DNA of 64,000 nucleotides from Massariosphaeria phaeospora (taxonomy: Eukaryota > Ascomycota > Dothideomycetes > Pleosporales), in contig JAADJZ010000004.1 of NCBI GenBank assembly GCA_011032825.1, forward strand, positions 1,798,001 to 1,862,000. The letters run 5' to 3'. Positions 56,179 to 64,000 of this stretch are shown here, piece by piece. The position numbers and the translations under genes were made by a program. Within the stretch, counting starts at the first letter, position 1. Each line of letters starts with the position of its first letter. The notes beneath the pieces were generated by a model that was given only the letters and a program-made list of their open reading frames with translations, searched no databases and was not told the origin of the DNA.

Positions 56179-57297
56179 ATGAAGCTCATCACCGTTTTCT
56201 CCACCATACTACCGCTCGTGGCCGCTGTGCCTCAGCAAAAGGCTCCGACTACTTTCTCCGGAGTGACAGTCTTCACACCACCGTCAACCTACACGGATCC
56301 GCGCGTACTTTATGCGCGGACAGCTGAGCTTCCCAACGGCGATCTTCTTGCAACATGGGAAAACTACAGCCGAGAACCACCACGAGTGTACTTCCCCATA
56401 TACCAATCATCGGACAAAGGATATACGTGGAAAGAGATCTCACGGGTACAAGACACGGCCAATAACTTAGGCCTGCGCTACCAGCCAGTCCTGTACGTCC
56501 TACCCGAAGAACTTGGTGGCTATGCGGCCGGCACTGTGCTTCTTGCCGGATCTTCTATCCCGACGAACCTTGCCACCACACAGATCGACCTGTACGCATC
56601 GCGGGACAAGGGCGTGACATGGGAGTTCGTGTCCCACATTGCTGCTGGTGGAGAGGCAAGGCCCACTAACGGCCTCACACCGGTTTGGGAGCCCTTCCTG
56701 ATGAAGTACAAGAACACGCTCATCTGCTACTACTCGGACCAACGCGACAAGGCCCACGGGCAGAAGATGGTGCACCAAACGACCTCAGACCTGAAGAAGT
56801 GGGGCTCCGTCATCGACGACGTCGCATACTCCAAGTACACCGACCGCCCCGGCATGCCCACCATCGCACTGCTCCCGAACGGCAAGTACATCATGACCTA
56901 CGAATACGGCGGCGGCCCCGTCGTGAAGAACTACCAGTTCCCCGTCTACTACAAGATGGTGTCGGACCCCGAGAAGTTCGGCCCCGCCAGCGGCATCTCT
57001 CTCAAAGCGAGCGACGGCACGATTCCCACGGGCTCGCCGTACGTGGTGTGGAGCTCCGTGGGCGGCGCGAACGGCACGATTATCGTCTCCGCGCATTCGG
57101 GCGGCCAGATCTATGTGAATACGGGTTTGGGCGAGGGGCCGTGGAGGAAGATTAATACCCCTGAGGGGAACAGCTATACGAGGCATTTGAGGGTGTTGAG
57201 CGATCCGACGAAGCTGTTGATTATGGGTGCGGGGCAGTTGCCGCCGTCGACTACGAATAAGGTTACGGTTACGGTGATGGATATTGCGAAGTTGTAA
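56179..57297 (+). CDS. Secreted GH93-type exo-arabinanase
   Basis: Intronless, 372 residues. Signal peptide MKLITVFSTILPLVAAV. The rest reads as a beta-propeller of the sialidase superfamily: PRVLYARTAELPNGDLLATWENYS, Asp-box-like SSDKGYTWKE and SRDKGVTWEF, GLTPVWEPFLM, YYSDQRDKAHGQKMVHQTTSDL, RPGMPTIALLPNGKYIMTYE and a last blade HSGGQIYVNTG. This fits family GH93 exo-1,5-alpha-L-arabinanases, which release arabinobiose from arabinan in pectin side chains. Other secreted sialidase-fold enzymes are the alternative. The ATG at 56179 starts the signal peptide; the frame is open further upstream without an ATG. The NCS1 permease is next downstream. Confidence 0.83.
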   Translation: MKLITVFSTILPLVAAVPQQKAPTTFSGVTVFTPPSTYTDPRVLYARTAELPNGDLLATWENYSREPPRVYFPIYQSSDKGYTWKEISRVQDTANNLGLRYQPVLYVLPEELGGYAAGTVLLAGSSIPTNLATTQIDLYASRDKGVTWEFVSHIAAGGEARPTNGLTPVWEPFLMKYKNTLICYYSDQRDKAHGQKMVHQTTSDLKKWGSVIDDVAYSKYTDRPGMPTIALLPNGKYIMTYEYGGGPVVKNYQFPVYYKMVSDPEKFGPASGISLKASDGTIPTGSPYVVWSSVGGANGTIIVSAHSGGQIYVNTGLGEGPWRKINTPEGNSYTRHLRVLSDPTKLLIMGAGQLPPSTTNKVTVTVMDIAKL

Positions 57298-58188
57298 GAT
57301 GGAGGATATACTGTATGTATATTGGCAGCGACGAGTGAATGGAATACTCCAAATCTTCAATTTGATCATGAGAATGTGTTCAGGTAACTTCTGATTGGTG
57401 AGCGCGGTGCGGGGGATGCAGAAACCACAAAACAACCCGCTTTCACGACAACACCTCCACCACACACTCTTGCAGCATCTCGTATCACGAACGCGGACCC
57501 CTATTTGTAGCTAACTCTTTCAGAAAATGAACACCAATAGCACGATCTAACCCATTCGAGAGCTACTTCGCGTTCCAATGGTTATTAGCTCCTCTTGTGC
57601 TCTTATCATCGAGACGACAGGTAGTGCTGTCCACCACGAACACCAGTCTCTAGCTGCGCGAGCCGTCAACAACATGTCTTGCGCAACAGTATGTGGTTGT
57701 ACCTGCGCGTCGTAAATTCTATAAGGGACCTAGCATGTCGATTGCGCACCAATTAATAAAAATGCAGGAACCCCGAACGGCTGACGAGCGACCACAACTA
57801 CCACCTACTATCTACCGATATCCTGCCCCTCTTGACACAGACGGCCAGTGCCGTTGCCACTCTATCGGTATTGGCCGTCCGGGGTTTTATTATCAAGGAG
57901 CTCGCCGTCGATTGTCCACTCACAGCCTCGTCTGCTGGTCTTATCGGTAGCCCGCAGGGCTAGACCTAGATCTGCAGGTTGCTAGCTTATGCAGCGGGAG
58001 GTTTGCTACACCTCATGCGAGGTATATGTATTCCGCCGTCTCAGGCAACAATAGGAAATGGTGGCTCACCGTGAAACCGCACGATCATTTTCAACGACGA
58101 AACATCGGGATTGGAGAAGCAACGAGTTGAACTCGAATACACGATCCACCAGCTGCATGTTGCCGTGTGTTGCACGCTACACTCAGAG
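57298..58188. other. Intergenic region
   Basis: About 890 bp between two plus-strand genes. No supported gene; presumed promoter of the permease. Confidence 0.45.
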
Positions 58189-59911
58189 ATGGCGTTCCAA
58201 AAGTACCACGGCGATGTCGAAAAAGGCCCTGAATCAGGCGAGTCTTACCATACCGAAGAAGGCGCAGTCCCTGGCGAGAGTTTTGAATCCGGCAACACCA
58301 TGTACGCGAAGATCCAAAGACTGGCTGGGAAGCTCCATGTTGAACAAAGGGGAATCGAACGAGTGCCCGAGGACGAAAGACACGATACGTCGTATCTGAA
58401 TGTGGGGACGATGGTATGTCATGATGGCTGCGCCTCTCGAACAACCACAACGCCGAAGTTGACACGCGTCGTAGTGGCTCTCTTGCAACATGGTCGTCTC
58501 GTCCTTCGCTATTGGTCTGCTCGCGCAAGCGCTGTTCGGCCTCGGCTTCACTGATGCGTGTCTCGTCTGCTTTTTCTTCAATCTGCTTGGAGTCGCGCCA
58601 GTGTGCTACTTTTCGACGTTTGGACCGCGATTTGGCTTGAGACAAATGGTACTGTCCAGATTCTGGTTTGGTTACCATGGCGTCAAGCTCAGTATGTCGT
58701 TCCCTTTTCCATCACAGGCTTGAACATATCAGCTTACCAAACTACAGTCGCCGTATTCAACGTCCTCGCCTGCCTTGGCTGGTCCAGCATCAACGTCATC
58801 GTGGGCGCAGAGCTCATCCACGCCGTGAACAACGACGTCCCCGGATACGCCGGCATCATCATCATCGCAGTGTGCACACTCCTCATCACCTTCTTCGGCT
58901 ACAACATCGTCCACACCTACGAATTCTGGTCTTGGATCCCGACCTCCATCGTATTCCTGATCACCCTCGGCGTATTCGCACACTCGGGCGCTTTCGTCGT
59001 GATACCCATGGGCGCAGGCATTTCGGAACTGGGCGCTTGTCTCTCCTTCGGCAGCGTCATTTACGGGTTCGCAACGGGGTGGGCGAGCTATGCCGCCGAC
59101 TACACCGTCTACCAACCTCCCACGCAATCCCGCACCAAGATCTTCTTCTGCGTGTGGACCGGCTTGATGATCCCCCTGCTCTTCTGCGAGATGCTCGGCA
59201 TTGCGCTCATGACCGCCACGACCATCGACAACGGCAACAACCGCTACATGGCAGGCTACGAGCATTCCAAAACCGGCGGCATACTCGCCGCCGTGCTCTT
59301 CCCGCCCCTCGGCGGCTTCGGCAAGTTCTGCCTCGTCGTCCTCGCGTTGAGCATCGTGGCGAACAACTGTCCGAACATCTACTCCGTCGGCCTGACGATG
59401 CAAGTCCTCGGGCGGTGGACGCAGCGTGTGCCGCGCTTTGTTTGGACGACCGTCGGCACGGCTGTGTACATCGCAGTCGCGATCCCCGGCTACGAGCACT
59501 TCGAGGTGGTTCTGGAAAACTTCATGAACTTCATAGGTATGTGGCCAGCGCAGTCCGTCCGCCTTACTTCACGCTGATCCGATGCTGTCTGCAGGCTACT
59601 GGCTCGCCATCTACGAGGGCGTCGCGCTCTCCGACCACTTCCTCTACAAGCGCTCGATGCGCGCCTACAACCCGGCGCATTACGACCAGCCCGAGAAACT
59701 TCCACCCGGCATTGCAGCCGTGTTCGCCTTCTGCTGCGGCATTGCAGGTATGGTAGTCGGGATGAGCCAGGTGTGGTTCATTGGGCCCGTTGCGAAACAT
59801 GCGGGCGAGTTGCCGTTCGGGGGAGATGTTGCGTTCGAGCTGGGGTTTTCGTGCGCGTTTGGGAGTTATGCTGTTGCGAGGTACTTTGAGCTGAAGTATT
59901 TTGGTCGGTAG
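58189..59911 (+). CDS. NCS1 purine/cytosine-type permease (four exons)
   Basis: Exons 58189-58413, 58475-58691, 58748-59536 and 59595-59911; 515 residues, introns 56-61 bp. Family sequence: MYAKIQRLAGKLHVEQRGIE, then HDTSYLNVGTMW at the first junction, VVSSFAIGLLAQALFGLGF, GLRQMVLSRFWFGYHGVKL and, over intron 2, AVFNVLACLGWSSINVIVGA. Next come GFATGWASYAADYTVYQP, ALSIVANNCPNIYSVGLTMQ and, over intron 3, ENFMNFIGYWLAIYEGVALS. Matches the Fcy2 group that takes up cytosine and purines by proton symport at the plasma membrane. About twelve membrane segments. Exact nucleobase not readable. Confidence 0.92.
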
Positions 59912-61486
59912 ATGAGAGATGGGCGAGTGCGAATGATCATCAGCGTTTCTTCAGGTCGCCGTGTCCCAGGAGATTTCGGAACGCAACGTGTTGATTCATC
60001 GACGCGAGTACAGTTGTCAGCGCTCGGGAGGAAATTACGCTCACCCTACTCCGTACAATCTGACGACCACGAATCGTTAACCGCATCGAGCGGCATCTTC
60101 AATTTTCGTTGCACCAAATGCCTCGGTCTTTCACGGAGTAACTGGGTGACGCGAGCACGCCGCTGTCTCTCAGAAAACACCAAACGTATCACCAGTTCAG
60201 TTGCCGGACTCCGTTCACCGCTGTCGTTGTCGTTGTTTCGAAACTCTTGACTAAACATGTTTATGCGTGTTGTTAGGCCGCCCAGCGCACAGGAACTCCC
60301 CAGCGCTTACGCCGGTCGCGTCGCACAGCGTCCTTGACTCCTCGCCGAGACCCCAATCAATATCCTGAGCCATGGCAATCCATAGGTCCTGGTTCGCGGC
60401 GCCAGGGACAACGTGTTTTGCTCCTTCGCGCACTCTTTGACGTGGTCCGGTCCTGCACGGTGCAACGGGCCACTCAAGCGAAGCGGTTCCTGACGGATGC
60501 GCTCGACCTCAGGATCGGGTCGCTTGACTGGTGTTTCAAACGTGCAGTCGGTGGTGGTGATTTTCCTCCAATGACATGAAGAGGTTGGCGGCCAGATCGG
60601 GAACAGCGGCATGGCGCGAGATCCGGTGGCCCCACCGGCCTTCAACGTCAACGTCAAAGTCCTCAGGAAAGTTCGCGATCTGGAACTGAGGGTCGGTTTT
60701 CGTTGCTAACACAAGATACAGATGCTATGGTAATTGCGATCAGTCGATTCTAAACTGGCGTTGTCGTTCCTTACCCACTTGTCAGCAGCTCGTGTCAAAC
60801 TCCCCGCGGCATAATTCATCTCCCCTCCGCTTCATCCGACATCACGACAGGACCGTGATTTACGGACGCCACACAGCAGCCCCGCATGCTCGCCACCATC
60901 TGTAGGAAACAGCGAATCGCCTTGGCGGCGGTTGAGATTATCTCGAAGATGAGAAGGGGCTCGGGCGTTTCGTTTCATGCGCGCGCTAATGCTTCCAAGA
61001 CCTCGACGACTACTTAACCGAAGCACGTGGAGATGACTTGCCCGCGTATCTGATCGTAGCATGAGACGCTTGGCTCGTTGTGATGGGTGCGTTTTCGTTT
61101 CCTGCGGTTCCTTGACGCTGGGCCCACTTGCACGGAACAACTAGGGACCCCTTACAATGTCGGGAGTGGCGGCGCCAGGATTGACCCACGAGTCCGTAGA
61201 CGCTTCGGTGCCACTAAACATGAGGCGTGCTTGGGGAGAGTGGGGTTTAGCTAGTTCTGGGAAGACTGGGTGAGCAGAGATAAATAGGCCGAGTCTGCAG
61301 CTGCTGATAGAATATCCTCATCACAGGTCATCAACTTCATCTTCGGTTTTATACCAGTCCATTCTTTACCCACATTCTTTCGTCACTTCACTGTGTGAAG
61401 CAGGCAGACGTTCATTTACACTCTCGCTCAACACATCTGTCTCCTCAAACAATCTTGACCTTCTCCATATCCGAAGAACAATCGCA
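59912..61486. other. Intergenic region upstream of the AA9 gene
   Basis: About 1.57 kb with no supported gene. The last 150 bp are pyrimidine-rich, as in strongly expressed fungal genes. Possible TATA-like sequences are TAAATA near 61281 and TTTATA near 61347. Confidence 0.45.
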
Positions 61487-62479
61487 ATGTCTTTCACCAC
61501 CACACTCTTCACCCTCGGCGCCATGGCCGCTACCGCCATGGCCCACGGTACCGTCAGTGGCCTCACCATCGATGGACAGTTCCACGGCGGCTTCAAGCTC
61601 GACTACTACTACAAGAAGCAGCAGGGTCAGCCCATCCCGGAGACCGCTGGCTGGTACGCCGAGAACCTCGACAACGGCTTCGTCGAGCCCAACGCCTTCA
61701 AGACCGCCGACGTCATCTGCCACAAGAACGCCGAACCCGCCACTGGCAGCGTTTCCGTTGCCGCTGGCGGAAGCATGGCCTTCCACTGGGACACATGGCC
61801 CGAGTCCCACGTCGGCCCCATCATCCTCTACGCAGCGCCAGTCGCTGACTTCGCGTCCATCAAGAAGGAGGAGCTCAAGTTCGTCAAGATCGAGGAGGCC
61901 GGCTTCAAGGCCGGCTCCTGGGCCGCTTCTGACCTGGTCAAGAGCAACAACACCTGGGCGTCGACCGTGCCCGCCACGCTCGCCGCCGGCAAGTACGTCT
62001 TCCGCCACGAGATCATCGCGCTGCATAGCGCCGGCACCGTCAACGGCGCCCAGAGCTACCCGCAATGCTTCAACGTCGAGGTCACGGGCTCCGGCACCGC
62101 GAGCCCCGAGGGCACTCTCGGCACCGCCCTCTACACCCCCGATGAGGAGGGCATCGTGTGGAACGCATACGGCGACAACAGCGCGTACCCCATCCCCGGC
62201 CCCAAGCTCATGGCCGGCGGCTCCTCTACCCCGACTACGCCTTCCACTCCTGTAGGCGGCAACTCGACCACGCCCATCACCACACCTTCTGCTACGCCCT
62301 CTACCGTCAAGCCAGTGGCCACACCTTCTCCGTCAGCTGGCAGCGGCGACGCCGAAGTGCCTAGTACCGAGACGCCCGCTGACGGCGACCTGCCCGAGAC
62401 GTTCACCCTCGACACCTTCATTGCATGGCTCAAGGAGAAGGCGTCCAGCAAGGTGCGCCGCCACGCTCGCCAGTTCTAA
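61487..62479 (+). CDS. AA9 lytic polysaccharide monooxygenase
   Basis: Intronless, 330 residues. The signal peptide (MSFTTTLFTLGAMAATAMA) leaves His20 as N-terminus, one arm of the copper histidine brace. The other copper His is His108 in ESHVGPIILY. Second-sphere residues are His180 (ALHSAG) and Gln189-x-Tyr191 (NGAQSYPQC). Cys78 and Cys194 would pair. The C-terminus has a Thr/Ser/Pro linker from about residue 245 (STPTTPSTPVGG) but no cellulose-binding module; it ends in a short helical, basic segment (DTFIAWLKEKASSKVRR). The family oxidatively cleaves cellulose or related beta-glucans outside the cell. All active-site positions are present, so it should be active. Confidence 0.95.
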   Translation: MSFTTTLFTLGAMAATAMAHGTVSGLTIDGQFHGGFKLDYYYKKQQGQPIPETAGWYAENLDNGFVEPNAFKTADVICHKNAEPATGSVSVAAGGSMAFHWDTWPESHVGPIILYAAPVADFASIKKEELKFVKIEEAGFKAGSWAASDLVKSNNTWASTVPATLAAGKYVFRHEIIALHSAGTVNGAQSYPQCFNVEVTGSGTASPEGTLGTALYTPDEEGIVWNAYGDNSAYPIPGPKLMAGGSSTPTTPSTPVGGNSTTPITTPSATPSTVKPVATPSPSAGSGDAEVPSTETPADGDLPETFTLDTFIAWLKEKASSKVRRHARQF

Positions 62480-62926
62480 ACGTGTTATGATTTGTACATG
62501 AGGGGATGAAGGGAAGGGGCATGCATGGCTGTACATGGCTATTCCCCACGCCATGACCTCGATAGTCTTTTTTCGTAATTTCTACTGGGAGGCTGGGTTT
62601 GCTTGCTGTTTACCTAGTTGGTGCGAGCATTAAGAGATATGGAGAGGGCTGTGTTCGTTTGTAACGGACGAGAGATTTCTCTTCTTTGTGTATATATCGC
62701 ACCTTTTTCTTGCTAGGTCGAAGCCATGTTGGCTCGATGTGGCTGTTTTCGAGACACATTCGTCCGCAATCTATCCTATATGCAGAATATCTTCTCACTT
62801 CATCATGCTCTTACTTTCTCATGCTGTTTTATGTTTCTAGTTAGTGAAGTGTCGCATTGGCATTGTATATCTCACACATCACTCAAAGCAAGACACATTT
62901 ATTATAAAAAAAAAATCATTGTTCGC
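62480..62926. other. 3' flank of the AA9 gene
   Basis: About 450 bp without a gene; no repeat noted. Confidence 0.5.
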
Positions 62927-63394
62927 TTATGGGCCCCGACGCCCTCTCACGGCGCCGGCGGCCCGCCTCGTCGTCGTCGTCGGCCTCGTCCTCTTCCTCT
63001 TCTTCCTCCTCCTCCTCCTCCTCTCTAGGCGGCGGCCTATCACCTGTCAGCTTCCATTCACCCAGACAACACAAATATGAAGAAACTTACGGCGGCATAT
63101 GCCCAGAGGGCGCGCTCGAGCGCGGCGAGGCGGCCCGCCCGGCGAAAGACCAAGCCCCGAAGGGCGGCGACGAGGGTGCGGCGGCCGGGGGTCACCAATC
63201 CCCCGACCACCATCTCCTGGCGGCGGAGGGCGGCGAGGGTGCGGGCGTGCTAGATCATGGTTAGCACGGACTTCAATGGTAGGGAAGGTGTCTAGATATA
63301 CCTAGCGGCGGAGGCGGGCACGCTCCGCGAGGAGCTGGGCGCGGGCGAGGGCGAGGGTCGCGGTGGGGGTGGTGGTAGCGGGGGCCATGGCGGT
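62927..63394 (-). CDS. Possible spliced low-complexity gene (frame unresolved)
   Basis: Three exon-like blocks (63394-63302, 63249-63091, 63043-62927) are separated by 52- and 47-bp intervals with full splice signals: GTATAT donor, GCTAAC branch site and TAG acceptor, then GTAAGT and CAG. Two frames stay open across the last two blocks. One is Ala/Arg-rich (HARTLAALRRQEMVVGGLV, ending RRGP). The other continues through the first block as well and is Pro/Arg-rich with an acidic run of Glu and Asp. An ATG at 63388 leads into a stop at the end of the first block. Low complexity makes any call weak; upstream exons may lie at 63.7-63.9 kb. Confidence 0.25.
62960..63024 (+). repeat. Trinucleotide-rich run (CGT/CCT)n
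   Basis: Consecutive TCG then TCC units on the plus strand; on the minus strand this is the acidic or Arg-rich coding run of the possible gene. Confidence 0.75.
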
Positions 63395-63598
63395 CTATAA
63401 TCATGTCACGGTTTAGAGTCTCTCCTACCTCACGTGTAGTGGCGCCTCACCTACGCTGAGGTGCGACTACCTATCCTGCACTAGCGCTGTTTACAGCCAC
63501 TCATGTATATCTACGTTCGTAGCTACACACAATACAACCTCAGTTCAATCCTCAATTCCCTACGCACTGCTTGCACTCACCCTGACAAATCACTTTCA

Positions 63599-63865
63599 GT
63601 TAGCTCGAAATCTTGTTGGCAAAAGAGAGGGGGATATAGACAGGGTACTCAAGGCCATTCAAGAGAAGAAAGGATATACGTACGCGGCGGCGGGTGGTGG
63701 GTGGTGGGCGGCGGTCTATGATCACTCTCAGTTAGCTCGAAATCTCATTGGCAAAAGACAGAGGAGTATAGACAGGAGACTCGAGATCATCCAATAAAAG
63801 AAAGGGTATACTTACGCTGCGGCGGGCGGTGGGCTGGTGGGCGGTGGTGGTCGCGGTGGTGGCTA
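63599..63865 (+). repeat. Tandem duplication of an approx. 130-bp unit
   Basis: AGTTAGCTCGAAATCT starts at 63599 and 63729. Each copy continues with TTGGCAAAAGA, TATAGACAGG, AAAGAAAGG/AAGAAAGGATATAC and ends in a GGCGG-rich stretch. On the minus strand each copy contains an exon-like GCCGCC/CACC block followed by GTAAGT or GTACGT. Confidence 0.85.
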
Positions 63866-64000
63866 CAAGTTCGGTCCAAATTAGCAAAATCCCCTTCGCA
63901 AAAGCAAGCCGTCACTCTAAAAGCCCTATACAAGGCTCTCAGAGTCCAGCACAGCGCCAAACGGACAGGGTAGGAAAACAAATACGGACAGGAGTGGGAG

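Noticed and set aside
58668..59756. 362-codon frame overlapping the permease in another frame
   Set aside because: Arg/His/Pro-rich, crosses a confirmed intron boundary, and the permease frame carries all family motifs.
61395..62255. 286-codon Ser/Pro/Arg-rich frame overlapping the AA9 gene
   Set aside because: Shadow of the AA9 coding strand in another frame.

Overview
The window is nuclear DNA of a filamentous ascomycete (Pezizomycotina), most likely a dothideomycete. The evidence is short GT-AG introns (mostly 45-60 bp, many with a CTAAC-type branch site), fungal families throughout (AA9 monooxygenase, GH93 arabinanase, NCS1 permease, secreted intradiol dioxygenase, SSU72, NBP2-like SH3 protein), pyrimidine-rich promoters and no operons. 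The class is inferred from protein style and intron size; no marker settles it. I saw no tRNA, rRNA, CRISPR array or intact transposon.

Layout. 1-2.5 kb: no convincing gene. 2.5-14.5 kb: all genes but one on the minus strand. They are an F-box protein, a six-exon MFS transporter, a hypothetical protein, two small Cys-motif proteins placed head to head, a hemerythrin-domain protein, a small membrane protein and a SET-domain protein. 15.9-16.5 kb: a small membrane protein (plus). 16.5-22.8 kb: a 6.3-kb gene-free interval between two convergent genes. It holds degenerate repeated modules with a TATA box, a CTAAAA-like motif and an ATG at near-constant spacing, and about twenty copies of CATGTG. 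This is the most unusual part of the window. 22.8-31.6 kb: a sugar transporter, a three-exon single-pass membrane protein, a long protein ending in two C2HC zinc-finger-like motifs, and a secreted intradiol dioxygenase. 33.1-33.7 kb: a reading frame broken three times at G runs.

35.4-43.1 kb: ribosomal protein S19 (seven exons, one of 5 nt), a dihydroxyacid dehydratase (six exons, one of 8 nt), and a membrane-anchored alpha/beta-hydrolase fused to a dual-specificity-type phosphatase. 44.8-55 kb: SSU72 and an NBP2-like SH3 protein, diverging from a 2.3-kb spacer, then a 936-residue membrane protein whose first coding exon is only the ATG. 56.2-62.5 kb: GH93 arabinanase, NCS1 purine/cytosine-type permease and AA9 monooxygenase. 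62.9-64 kb: low-complexity sequence with duplicated splice-site-bearing units.

Function. The secreted enzymes (AA9, GH93, intradiol dioxygenase) with the sugar and nucleobase transporters fit a fungus living on plant matter. They are scattered and do not look like a co-regulated cluster. Housekeeping genes (RPS19, DHAD, SSU72, NBP2) sit among them. Splice junctions were placed by reading frame, splice signals and recalled family similarity; none has been checked against RNA.
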